NCBI GenBank assembly: GCA_023014335.1
Contig: JAECYW010000016.1
Span: forward strand, 1,488,001 to 1,552,000
Direction: 5' to 3'
DNA length: 64,000 nt
Source: Galerina marginata
Taxonomy: Eukaryota > Basidiomycota > Agaricomycetes > Agaricales > Galerinaceae
Each line of letters begins with the position of its first letter. Within the stretch, counting starts at the first letter, position 1. The notes below the pieces were generated by a model that ran no database searches, was not told the origin of the DNA, and was given only the letters and a program-made list of their open reading frames with translations. The position numbers and the translations under genes were made by a program. Of this stretch, positions 9,967-22,400 are shown one piece after another.

Positions 9967-12900
9967 GTCGACCAGGATGTTGGACGTCTTTTCTTTCTTC
10001 CTTTCTATTACCTATTGAATCCCTAATACCTTCACCTGTGCTTTTATTCTGTTCCCCCGTTGCTTTCTCCACATTTCTAACAAACCTCCACCCTCCTTCT
10101 CGTGTAACACCATCTTCCATCCTACCGGACTCACATGTCCTCTTGTCGTAGTTTCCGTTGTAATTTTATCCTCCATCAACATCAACCTACTGATGTCACC
10201 TCCTCATCTATCGTCATTCTCTAATTTGTGGTAAGCCATACATTACAGGTCTAGAATTTGCTAACATCTAAATAGGACCACCTGAGAACTTTGTTCCACT
10301 CTCGTGAATGCCTTGCCACTACTCAGACTGTTTCTTGAAAACGTGGCCCATTCTTTATGCTAACCTACGCCAAGGAGGTGCCACATTTCACTTTGCGCCT
10401 GAAGCTCACCTTTTATGAACCTCGAGTCATGATATTTAGTCCAGTGACTCCTTGCTAAGAGTTAAACACTGGCCGTATTCTGTCTGTCAGCTCCGAACTC
10501 CAACAGCTTCTAGACTAAGACTGGCTTTATACTCCTAAATCTCGGGCCCTCTGGTTACCCCCAACAGGCGCTAGGCAGTCGCTCTCTCAACTCCTGCGTT
10601 ACCGAACACGGTCATGTGATTGGAGCAAGGTAAACTAGACCGTCGACGCGTCAACTTCAGATTAAAGTCTTGTTTCAACCCTACAAGTGTGCAATTTATG
10701 AGCTTAACCCGAATAACTGCTCACCATGTCAAGTATGCACCGTCTTCATAATACCCGGCTCTGATTCTCCTTGAATTTAGGTCCCTTTCTTTCCTCTCGT
10801 TTGGTCGGATTGCCGATCATGATGCTCTGTTCTCTGTGCCTTGCTCTGAACGGTTCTGTCTACTTCGGCATCGAGATAGTGTAAGTCGTCACCTTCATAT
10901 ATCCTCTGTCAATTTCGCTAACATGGAGACTATAGTACAATGGGGCTAGACAACAGGTGCAATTTGCTAGAGTCTAACAGTAGATTGCCCAGCGCCGCCC
11001 ATGGCATGTTTCTACTTGACAGATAACACTCAATGAACAAATTTTGGTAAGTCGGAATGTGTGGTTGACCAGTTTCACCCTGGCTTATTTCCGTGAGCTA
11101 GACCATGTAGTTTCCCGGTCGTGTCTTCTGCAGCACTTTTTACCCAACGCAAGCTTATTGGATCAGGATCATGACGTACGCGATTATTCTTGCTCTTCCG
11201 GTTTTATGCAAGCTGCGGCCTATCACTGAACCCAGCGTCAAGCCATGGATACCAATGATCAGCAAACGGAAGCTCATGACTCGGTCGACAGCATAGCTCC
11301 ATTGCCTTGCTGTCCGGAGATCCAGTGAGCAGCTTCCGCTACAATTTGAATAGGAGCAAGTTGCAACTCGCCGACCATCCAGGAGCGTAACATTATTTTG
11401 AATGTAGCTGCGGACCAAGTTCACCTCCTCCTGACCGTGAATTTCCGTGACCGGTGCATTATCGTGGGATGTGCCCGAACTGAATCGTGTCCAGAAATTT
11501 CAAGTTGCCGACCGCTACTTACTGAATTACCGCCTTCGTCGCCGCGGGATAGATTTTGAGCGATCAACCCAAGCGGTAAGTGCGATCTCCAGTTCTCGTT
11601 CAGTAGATCACTCATACGTGTATTTTTGCTTCCGCTCCATAGAGTTCACCGCGACCTGGGCAATCAAACGTCGTATTTCTGCATGTCCAAAGCAGGTGCG
11701 GCTTGTTTTCGAGATCCCGACCGCGAAGGCAGCCCGTCTGCCATTGGACAGGAAATTTTCGGTGTCAGCCCAACGTGCGACGTGTTCAATCGTGGGCTAT
11801 GGATTCATGGAGATCTGGATGGGTCAGCTTCAGCTCTGTGCCGCGCCAATGAACGGCCTTTACCCTCGCTAAATCTGTCGCAATACAGACGGTCCCACCC
11901 AACCCACATCCTAGGATCCATATCCTACGCGCTTTTCGGGACTTTCGCGTCGCGGACCGACAGGTTCTCTCCGTAGCTACGTCGCTCTGGAGCGCTCTGG
12001 CATGGAAAATTTGGATAAAAGATGATGCTTTTACCAAATATTAGAGTCAGTAACTTCTTATCCACTCACAAGCCAGGAACTGGGCATGACGTTACCTAGA
12101 AAGATTTTCTCAACCTTTGACATGTACCCTCTCCTGTGAAATCACTGAAGTCGGCGGAGGGAAATTGGCACTTTTTTATGTATGATACAACTCTACTCCA
12201 TCGGACACTTCCACCGAGGGAGGGCACCAGCAAACTCAAATGACCTATATGGCAGCTTCTTGACGCTGGGAAAAATGACAACTTTGGTCATCTCATGTGG
12301 CCAACCCTGAAACACTAAGCGCTTCCGCGGGCCCACCCTGAATCTCAATTCTAATCGTCATACCCCCTTCTCTGATGGCGGGATGGTGGGTATTCTTCGC
12401 CAGAAGAGGCACGACCACATCGACACCCATTCAAGACGATCGACTGATATCAGAGAAAATGTCATGATTCAAGGCCCTTTTGGCGACATGACCTGCCCTC
12501 GGTATTTTCAATCCACTCATCTCCATCTTTTTCTGACTACTTTGTAGAGAAAGAGTTTCACTCTATAACAGTCTATAACATCTGACTCGGACGATTATTT
12601 TTCTCGACGCCATTTCAGACGAGCGGGCTCAAGGAGGTTTTAGGGAATCCACATTTATCACTCCCCGTCCCCCGTTTTCTCCATAAGCCTCGAACCCCAC
12701 TGGTTCCCGCTGACCGTCGGCGCCACCAAAATCTTCATTGTCTCCGTGTCGTACTAAGATTTGAGATCATCATAGGGTCCACAAGATACAACCGGCGTTT
12801 GGTCAGTCCTCCTCTGCTGTCTTGTTTCATTAAGGTATATGACATTAATTTTCCTTAGAGTTTTTCCACGAGATATCCTCTGTGAGAGACCCAAGCCCCT

Positions 12901-13399
12901 GCGTCAACGCGTTTGGACCTCATCTTGGGATTTTCCTTGCCAAAGATGTCTAATTCCCAGTACTGACATCAGAGGCGGACCATTTACCGTCATTTAGAAT
13001 GCGAGTTCAGAGCATCTCAACCCGATGTCTACCTTGTATTTAATGACATCTAAAGGCTGACGTGATAAAGGTTTGCAGGAAATAGGCGACATTATTGGGT
13101 GGGCCTTATTGAATGATTCCTTTGCAGTTACATCCAGAAGAATAAGTAAGCTGCCGTCTATGGTGCGAAGCATGGTGTCAATTTGTTTTTAGAAAACATC
13201 ACTGATACATGAGTAGAGGCAAATGGGCTTAAAGACCCTCGAAATAAATGAGGAGCTCATCCTCGGCATAAACACCTACCCATTCATGTCAGCGGACACA
13301 AACCCTTTCATCGGACACTGCAGATGATCAATCCATCATGGCTGCATCATCTTTCATTTCTTACTGGAGAAAACAAAGTGGACATTCCCACGTCCCAAA
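9967..13399. other. Gene-poor interval
   Basis: No ORF here shows a recognisable domain. A stretch near 11447-11578 (plus strand) ends in a good GTAAGT donor, but I could not build a continuing gene. No long terminal repeats, transposase motif or reverse-transcriptase motif was recognised. It could be decayed repeats or untranslated and regulatory sequence. Confidence 0.5.
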
Positions 13400-13798
13400 C
13401 TAGCTGTCGTGTGCGGTGTATCCTTTTGTTTCCTGCAAATGAACGCGATGCAGAAATTGTATTCCATTTATCGCTTGCAATAAGATAGCGTTTATCATCT
13501 GAGATGACTTGGACAAGCTTATTCGGTCTGATTCGTCCCCCAATATTTTCTCTCTCAAAACCTCCTCTGGCGTAAGTGGTGAATCCCAGTCAGGAAGATC
13601 TCTGATGCGGGTGGGCAAGGCAGATGTTGGATACCCAAGTCGCTTGACAACAGCTCCATCTTGGTTCATTGCCTAAATTAAATTCATGACCTAGAAAGGA
13701 GGTATGAAAGTAATTCATGAAAAACGTATGTGACAGGACTTTTGAGCATAATTCCGGAGGTTCCGACGGAGGACGGAGCGCGGCCAATTATTCCGGGT
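13400..13798 (-). CDS. Possible C-terminal exons of an unrecognised gene
   Basis: An 89-codon ORF from an ATG at 13669 has protein-like composition (VVKRLGYPTSALPTRIRDLP, then DWDSPLTPEEVLREKILG) and ends at 13400. A 53-bp GT-AG interval just upstream (13673-13725) joins it in frame to a further stretch reading GIIGRAPSSVGTSGIMLKSP. This suggests two exons of a real gene whose 5' part I cannot resolve. No family was recognised. It could also be a relic of a degraded gene. Confidence 0.3.
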
Positions 13799-15861
13799 AG
13801 AAAATAAAAGTGTGACATTAACCCTAGATGTGTGTTAACTAACGTTTGATGACGATAGAGGCAAGCTTAAATGGTGGCGGTCCTCCGAAATGGATAGTTA
13901 TGTAAACTTGAAGATTTGGGGCGCTCAATACAAGGCCTTACATTTGATGTACAAGTTTCTAGAAATTAACCTAAATAAATGAGCGGCGAGGCAGTTTACG
14001 ACAGTGCTATTCCTAGTTGCCCTGTCTAATAAGCTTATCCAACTTGTCGACGAGGAGACCGTGGGCTGACTGTTCTATTTGCCCACAACGAAAATACCTC
14101 GAGCGGTGTGTACGGGCGCCACAAGATTAAAGATATGGCCCAGAAGGAATAAGCATTGCGTTAACAAATGGCAGCATATCAATGCACCAAATAGGTGGAC
14201 AATAGATTCCCCTAATTGTCAGCCATATCTGCGTTATAATGACTCAGCCCTCGAACTCCTTTTGAGCTTTGGTAAATAAGCGCCCGCTGCAATCTGTCGA
14301 TCACACGCCTAATCAATTGTGATTCTTCTTTTCTACAATCATGTGATGCTATCATGCACACGGTGGAACGGGCCAAGAAAAGACTGTGAGACTTCTAAGG
14401 TGTGAGTACAATACACGACTCAGAGTCATAACCGTTAGGAGAGGTGTCAAGGATCATGGGATATCCTCGGGGAGTCATAATTGTGTAGAACGCCGATAGA
14501 ATTTACAGCCCGAACCATACCCACCCCTACCCACTCTCCTAAACTATTCAAAACGAAGTAATTTGCAAGCTGCCCACTGATCACAGTCCCGTCCACAGTC
14601 AGGTATCGATAGTTGATGGTTATTTAGTCTTATGGACTCAATTTCTTCCACTTCCGAATCCGACGCGGGTAGGCTGCGATCGGAGAATTATGATTGCCGG
14701 ACCCCGCTCTACCGGTACCCCACACCCGTCTCCAGGAGTCCAGGGTGAGCGGGATGGGCTGACCAGGGTCGGCGACGAGCCTTGTGCGCTTCTGCGCCGC
14801 TGAGCTTAAAGGGAGGGTGAAGTCGGTGGAGGCTATAGGGTAGGCCTAGAGCTCGAGCCTTGCGCGAGCTCAATATGGGCACTACGATCGCTCTCCATTC
14901 TTCAGAATCTCCGATTTGCTTTTGGTGTCTTTAGATACCGAATTGACTGTAATTGTATGCGCTGTTTGACCTTGTGGTCGGAATGAATGATCATCGCATG
15001 ACTTGGGGTGACAAGAGGCCGCGGCCGGTTTTAGTACTTTACTTTTGTGTCGTTCAGAAAGGGAGACTCTCAACCCAAAGATTCAAAACATAATGGAAGG
15101 ACAGATGACTTGATTCAAATAAACATATGTGAAAGTACATAGCTAGATTGACAGCACCTTCTCAAATCCAAAATCTTGCATTTCGCATACGGATCATTGT
15201 CTATACGCATTCGTGAGGTCGTAGTACCCATTAGGTGGCTGCTTCCCATCTGGAACTGTCAGGTAGATCCAGGGTGTAAGAGTAACTTTAGCTTGAATTT
15301 CCATTTGAACAATAAAACCCCAGCGGTCAATTTCGAAGGCGGCTTAGTTTGTCCAGGCATCGACGGTGTCGAGTTACCGCATAGCAAGATAATCCTGATC
15401 CATATAATATTACTCGAGTATATCAAACACCCTAGTCACTTTGGATGGACTACATAAGGCGCACGCCTCGGAGGACACCATCCACATCTAAATTCTAAAT
15501 TTGTCTTTGTTTGCCATTATGGACCACCAAAATATATACACCACCGGCTAGCTCCAGCCCACATAACAAGAAAGAACAAGGAATTGGAAAAGAGAGACAG
15601 GTGGAAGAACGAACTATGTATCAGAAATCGCATAAAGATAGTGATAGTGAACAGCCACGAAAACAATGCGAAGTGAGAAAGCAAAATAGGATCGTACTAG
15701 TGAATAAAGAAGTAGTAGGCGTAGCGTACAATACTTGGATGTTTCCTTTCGTCCTCGTCCTCGTCGTGGTCTTAAAGGTCGTCTCGGTTAAGCATGACTT
15801 GGTGTGGGGTGGTGTAGTAGATTTTCTTTCATGTTTCAATAACGCAAAGTACATCGACAAC
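13799..15861. other. Gene-poor interval
   Basis: Only short overlapping ORFs are present. The part nearest 15861 is probably the 3' untranslated region of the large reverse-strand gene that ends there. Nothing else is supported. Confidence 0.5.
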
Positions 15862-18800
15862 CTATAGCTCCACATGCTGAGGCGCAACCTGCGGCACCGG
15901 CTCTGACTTGACGGGTTCGACGGGCTGCTCGGGCACTGGCGCTTTTGGCGGGACAGACACGAGAGGAACGTCCTTCAGCGCCTGCTCAACCACCACTTTG
16001 TCCTTCCCGACAACAATCTTCGAAGCGTCGAATTCTTCTGCATCCAAGTCATGCCGATCATGAGGGTGCTCCATAAAAATGACTTCGACCTTTTCCTTCT
16101 TCCCCTGCTTAACATTCGATGCGTCGGATCCTTCCAGTTCTTTCTTCTCCTCTCCTGCATCTAATTCAGGCCGATCTTCAGGGGGGTCGATAGGGAGGAC
16201 TTCGACCTGCTCTTCCTTCTCCTCGGCGGAGTCGTGCGAACGGACGCCCACAATACCAGCGCCTTCTTCGACTTTCTTCTTCATCCCCTCCGAAAGCCCG
16301 ATGCTACCCAGCTCGACGCCTCTTAAATCGTCCTTCCTTGTCTGTCCGTCCTGAACGACGAAGAACCCGGAGTCTTCTTCGTGTTCTTCGTCGGAGGTGG
16401 TGTTGGAGAGGCTGAAGATAGAGGAGGCCTCAGAGCGTAGACGGGTGAGCGCGACTTGGAAGCCTAGAACGACGTCTTGCATTTCGGCGTCGAGCTTGTC
16501 GAGCGCGAGGACGACAGGGTCTGGGATGGGGGTGGAGGACTCCGAGTCGGCGTCGGTGTCCTCATCGCTCTCATTCTCATTCTCGTTCCCATTCTCAGAC
16601 TCGGACGCAGATCCAGCAGCAGATCCAGAAGAAGAAGCAGAAGCAGAAGCGCCCCCCTGGATCCCCCACGCGGCCTGCTCCCAATCCTCATACACCCGCA
16701 CGAGGTCATGGTACCGCTGCCAGTCGTCGTACGTCACGTCCTCGAGCCAGGCGTAGTCGAGCCCGAGGTCGGCCTGTGCGCGTTCGGCGAGGTTTTTGAT
16801 TTTGTAGGCGGAGGCGCGGACCTGGGGGAAGGGGTTAGATTTAGATTTGAACGGAAGAGGGTAGAGGAAATAATAAGATAAGGAACCCACCTCGTCACCT
16901 TCGAGCTCGCGCGCGGCGAGGTACCAAGCGTGCACGTCGGCTTGGACGGTACGCACTCTCTCAGAAAACTTTTCTTCTACCTTGTTCAACACATTGGTCC
17001 ATTTCTCTTTCTCCTTCCCCGCAGCAGCTTTCTTCTCCTCCTTCCCCACACCGTCCTTCGCGACTTTCCACCCCGCATTCCTCCCCTCCGCTTTCTTCAA
17101 ATACCCCTCCAAGCCTTTGACCAACTTCCCCCCCTCCTTCTCCACCCCGGCTAACACCCCAGCCTGCCCTTTCTTCCGCATCTCATCCATCTCCTTCGCC
17201 TTCTCCTCTCTCAGCTTTGCGAGCGTGCCGGGAAGAGCGGCTTTTTCGGCGGAGGTGGCTTCGTCGAGCTGGACGAACCATGCGGCGTGCCGGGTGGTGA
17301 TGTCCAGCCGTTTGGCGGCGATGCGGGCGAGAGCTTCTTCGGGTGTTTCTTCGGGGAGGGTGGGTTCTTGGGGGGCGATGTCGGAGTCTGAGGGGTCAGC
17401 GGGGGGGTCGTCTTTTGTCGGTGCCTCCGAGTCGGAGTTGACCCCGATGTCGCGGAGGAAGTCGTCTAGGTCCTCGTCTTCTGTGGGTTGTGCTGAGGAG
17501 GGTGTGGGAGTAGGAGCTTCAGTTAGGGTGTGCGTTTCTGGGGGTGCGGAAGAGAGGTTGTCCATAGGCACGGCGGTCGGCTCCATGTGTACGTGTACGC
17601 TCTCTGCGACTTCGCGCTCGAGCTCGGCGACGACGGTGCTCGCGCCGTGTGCGGAGGCTTCGGCGATGCTGACTGCGTGCTGGGCTTCTTCTTCGCGGTG
17701 TTTTTCGTCTTGGTCTTCCGGGGAGGAGGTTGGGGTGTCGGTCGACGGGTGTGCGGGGGTTGGGGTGCCTGTGGAGGAAGCTAGTTCGTCTTCGGGTGCT
17801 TCTTCTGGTGTTGGGTCGGGAGAGTCTGCGTTGACGGTTGTAGCAGCTGGTTTATTGGCGGTTGTGCTCGATACGGTTTTTTTCTCTGAGGTAGAAGTAC
17901 GGGAAACAGGCCCAGGTGTGCTTTCTGCCACCTTGTCCCAGATCTTGCGCACCTGCGGGTCGACATAGGTTCGGCGCAGGGTTACAGCTTCCTTGCCCGC
18001 CTTCTTTAGCTGCGTTGCGCCGACCTCTGAAGCACGGAGGGTGAAAGCCTTGACGTGTTTCCAGACCTCGCACAGCACCGGGCGCGCGGCCACCCATCCG
18101 TCGACCAGCCGCGGGTGAACATGGGCATGGTACGTCTGGTACGCGCGGCTCGACACGGTGTAGAGGAAGTCCCAAGCTTGCTGCACGTGAGGTTGGACCT
18201 TGGCGACGTACTGGCCGAGGTAGGTGCTGTAGAGTGTGTGCAGAGCGGCCTGGGCTCTGGCTGCTTGGATGTGCAGGGGGTTGAGGACGTAGAAGCGGTA
18301 GTACTTGTAGGCGGTATTCGCGAGGGGCACAAGGCGGGGGCGGATGTGCTTTTGGTATCGTGGGACGACGGCGGTGCGCCAGTACGGGAGGAGCGTGTCT
18401 GTCCATAGGCGTTTGGAGGTGGACAGGGCGCGGGTGATGTATGGCTGGAGGGTGCGCGACGTGCGTACCACGGGGGCGACGTATGGCGCGAGGTGGGTTT
18501 TGGACTGGGCGATGTAGGGCTCTGCAAGGGTGTGGGCGGTGGAGAGCGAGTGTTTGAGCGGGGGCAGAACGTATGGCTCGAGGACGTGTGTGCTGTAGGC
18601 GGACAGAGAGAGGCAGAGCGGGTTTGAAGGATCTGATGGCGGTGACGTGAACAGCGGGTTGGGTCGGCACGTGTAGAATGTGTAAAAGGCGAAGAGAGAC
18701 AGGGACACCAGGAACAGTCGGTCAATTAGCGATCGACGTTTCTGTGGAGCTCAGTTAGTTTAGGTGGGGTTCTGAGAGAGTTGAACTACCTTTGTTTTGT

Positions 18801-19033
18801 GCTTTGTCGGTTCCACTGGTGGCTTAGCTGGCTTGCGAGACTGTCGAGTATCCAATTAGAAGAGACTTGAGCGAATATTTGGACAAACCCACATCTATCT
18901 CGCGCCCATTATGCAGCGGAGTCGGCTTTGGCGCGTTCTTTGTCCTTTTAGTGGGTACAGGCTGGGTAGAGGAGGAGCGGGATATGGGAGCAGGCGGGAC
19001 GGGGATGCTGGGCTGTTTGCGGTTGACCACCAT
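15862..19033 (-). CDS. Membrane-anchored protein with proline-punctuated amphipathic helices and acidic coiled-coil tail
   Basis: Four exons, 19033-18893, 18840-18790, 18741-16891 and 16821-15862, give exactly 1000 residues. The N-terminus is basic and proline-rich (TKHKTKKRRS) and precedes one transmembrane helix at about residues 69-88 (LIDRLFLVSLSLFAFYTFYT). Residues about 115-330 form repeated amphipathic segments punctuated by proline and tyrosine (EPYVLPPLKHSL, EPYIAQSKTHLAPYVAPVV, QPYITRAL). They resemble the periodicity of apolipoprotein or perilipin lipid-binding helices. Next come acidic, alanine-, lysine- and glutamate-rich coiled-coil segments, and the C-terminus ends HVEL. The last intron (69 bp) is a multiple of three and would otherwise read through; it was removed because of its GTGGGT donor and pyrimidine-rich CAG acceptor. 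I recognise no named family. A membrane- or lipid-droplet-associated scaffold is inference. Confidence 0.8.
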
Positions 19034-19412
19034 GGCTAGCCTGAGCTCGGTGTGGTATGGGGACTGTTACTCTGCGCTCCAACGTCGACGTGGAGGATGA
19101 TGATGAGGTTCGAGACTTGTGTGGCTTTGTTTGCCTCGATGAACGCGTCTCTTGGCAACGTGATCGGCCCGGTGGGCACAACATCGATGGGCGCGTCTGT
19201 CTGTCTGTTACGATCTGCTGGGTTTCTGAGGAAATATGAGGCTAGTCAACGCGTATTCTTGTCCCGTTTTTTTAATTTTGCGACCTCCACTCGAGGAGAG
19301 AAAACCTTTATAAATAGGGGCACGCGCCGAAAAAATATGTGGTCACAAGACACAAATTGCCCTAATTGGGACAAACGCCGCAAGAAGAACGTCCGAAATC
19401 CGCAACCCGACG
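19034..19412. promoter_or_regulatory. Shared bidirectional promoter region
   Basis: The 379 bases between two divergent start codons. A TATA-like tttataaatag lies at about 19309-19319, close to 100 bases before the plus-strand ATG. No equally clear TATA is seen for the minus-strand gene. The shared region suggests possible co-regulation. Confidence 0.55.
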
Positions 19413-22400
19413 ATGTTCAGACCTTCCACCACATACGCTAAGCGCCATCGACTCAGGACCAGCCCCAACGCGAACTTGAATGTCATAGACGGTCCGCAGG
19501 ATAGCGACAACAACGACGACCACGAACAAGTCCCAGGTCCATCCGATTCGGGCGTCCGCAAACGCACCAGTTTCAAGGGCGAAGGTAACAAACCGCGCAA
19601 GAAACGGAAATTGTCGGATCCAACTGCACCTCAAAACGTAGATGTATGCGCCTCATCCTGCTCTTACCATTTATTCCGAACCTCACAACTCCTCCCATCT
19701 TCCAGATGTCCAATACCAACTTGAACCCAGCCCTCCACCCGTTCCAAACACCCTTCCCGACCCTCCAAGCCCAAAGCCAAGTGTACAAGCTCCCGTCGAC
19801 CAAACCTCTGCCTACCCCGGGGGTTCTGTCACCTGTACCTATCGTGAAAGGTGTTCCTACGAATTCCAAAAGCTTGAAAGAGAACCGGAATCATTCTCGC
19901 AAGTCCGGCGCTGACAGGTCTTGGTATACGCGTACTAAGACCAAGGACGGTGCTGGAACGTCGTATGTCTTCGTGCTGTATGACGATTAATTGATAACTC
20001 TAATTATATGCGTTTTTTTATCTATCTATGCAGCTCGAAATCCCTCTCCTCAAAACCACCCACCACTAGGTCCATAAACTCCCGTAACAGCTCGCGTAAT
20101 AGCTCGCGTTCCCGTTCTGGAGCGGAAAAAGGAAGAGAGGAGGGGAGCAAGTCGCGCTCCTCATCCGCGTCCAACTCATCGTACCACTCCCAGTCCCACT
20201 CGCAGGCCCAGCACAAGTCCAAGCCCCAGCACAACCACAACCACAACGCCAACTCGACCACCAAATACCTCCCCAGGCTCAAACACGCCCAATCCCTCAG
20301 CTCTCTCAACATCAACACCGACGCTGACGCATATACCGACTTGGACGCAGAGGCCTATGCGGTCCCAAACCCAAACGCAAAGGCAAAGTCAAAGTCCAAA
20401 AAGAAAGCAGCGCACAAAAACAAACACACCGGCCTCCCTCTCGCGAGCCCCTTCGAGTCGCGCGCCTCTTCGCCTGTTCAGGCTGGGGCTGAGTATGTCG
20501 ATAAAAATGCGCATATATCGAGTTATTCTACAAACGACGATGGGGTACGAGGGATGATGGGTCCCCCACCCATCCCGGACCAATCACTTGCGAGGAACAC
20601 GAAAAGACAACGCACGGCGCTGGGTGATACGTTCTTCGACTCGAATTTGCCTCATGAAAGTGACCACCCGCAGACTCAACTGCATACGTCGCCTCAAAAC
20701 TCCGATGGAGCTAAAATCAAACCCAACACCAGAGATAAATTGACGGCAAGCTTGAAGATCGACTTGGGGCTCGCTAGTCAGGCTAGACGCAAGTCCCAGA
20801 AACAAAAACTCAAGCGCACGTCTTTGCATCTGCACGAGCCTCAAACCCAATACGAGCGCGAGCGTCGTCCGTCTGCGCCGAGCAGCTTCCGCCCTCCTCG
20901 TCCGCAGCGCCAGATTAACGTGGGCGTTCGTTCTAACGGAGATGCCGGTGCAGGTGCAGGTGCAGCGCCTTTGGCTTTGGCTTTGGCTTTGGAACCTGAA
21001 ACAGAAGACCCGACGCAGACGAAGAGGAGGAAGCTGCGCCTCGGCTCAGGTCTTGACATCGTCCTAGGCCCACCTATGAACGCAGCCGACGAAGAGAGGC
21101 CCGCACCCAAACTCAAACCCAAAACGAAACCGAAACCTAAATCCAAACCCGACGCCCACCCAGACCGAGACCCAGAAGCGGCGATGGAGTGGATGCACTC
21201 GCGGGGCGGAGTCGATTTTAACAGGCCGCCGTCGCAGATGTCAGTGGCTGGCGGGTTCGGGTTCGAGTCTGGGGACGGGTTTGGGGAATGGGTCGATGGT
21301 GCGGATGTGTTTTTGACCTCTTCTTCTGAAGGCGAAGGCGAAGGCGACGATGATGAGGAAGATGGTGAAGAACACCAGAACAAGAACAAACCCGCACAGA
21401 CGAGAGCGCGTCTTCGCAGGATGTCCTCCTTGGACCTCGACCTGCTTGGTCCGGCGTTTGATTTTGACCCTAATGGGTATCCTGACCTCGAGGCGTTTGG
21501 GGAGGACGTGAGGGCTGCGTCGACGCCTGTGCATTTGAAGACGGGTGCTGGTGCGGGTGCTGGTGCGAAGACGAAGACGAAGAAGAGGAAGAAGGTGACT
21601 GCGGGGCACGGGTTGGAGTTGTTGACGGGCTCCTGCTCGGCGGGGGGTTTGACGCGTACGCATTCTTTGCCGGATGTTAAGAAACACCGTAGTGTTGGTG
21701 GGCATGAGGGTCTTGTGCTGCTGTCGTCTTCTAGTGGTGTCAAGCACCAGGACAAGGAGAAGAAGAAGAGGGAGGAGGGTGGTTCGAGTTTGACGAGGAC
21801 GCACTCGTTACCGCCTCCGGATAGGCTTGCTGTGTTGTCTTCATCTTCTTCGCTTGGCGTTGGGCGAGATGGGAGAGCTGAATATGAAGATGAGGATGAG
21901 GAGGATGAAGATGGAGAAGCCGACATGGAGTTGACTGGTAGTGCTGGTGGCGGTGGTGGTATTGGCGTCAGGAAGCTGTCGGCTGGGGGTACTGGCCGTG
22001 TTGGTCTTGACGCCGATGTGGAGGCTAGTGCTGAACAAAGGGAGGAGGAAGAGGAGGAGGAGGCGGATATGGATATGGACCGGACGCCCTGGATCACGGA
22101 CAGCCTTATCTCCCCGCCTACTGGGTACTTGGAGTGGAAGACGAAGACGAGGAAGGTGCAAGGGGCAGACGGTCGACTCGACGAACATAGTCTCGCTTCT
22201 GCTCGTTCCTCGCGGCTTAGCTCGCCGTTCGGGGCTTTGGACCATCAGAGCGGAACAAGCGACGATGGCAGAAGCGTTCCGGATGATATGTCGTCTTCGT
22301 CGGCGACGGTGAGGGGCACGAGCACAGGTACGGGTGCGAGCACCAACACCAAGCGGACGCGGAGTGGGACTATCGTGCCTGCCGGTGCTGGTACTAGCGC

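Noticed and set aside
11447..11976. Two overlapping plus-strand ORFs of 116-141 codons with a good splice donor
   Set aside because: Joining at the GTAAGT donor to the next acceptor gives no recognisable or conserved protein and quickly meets stops.
10000..13399. Possible transposon between 10 and 13.4 kb
   Set aside because: I looked for long terminal repeats, reverse-transcriptase, integrase and transposase motifs and found none. Low gene content alone is not evidence of an element.
16397..17968. Plus-strand ORFs up to 328 codons over the large membrane-protein gene
   Set aside because: They are antisense shadows of acidic Glu/Ala-rich codons. The reverse-strand model is supported by splice sites at both ends.
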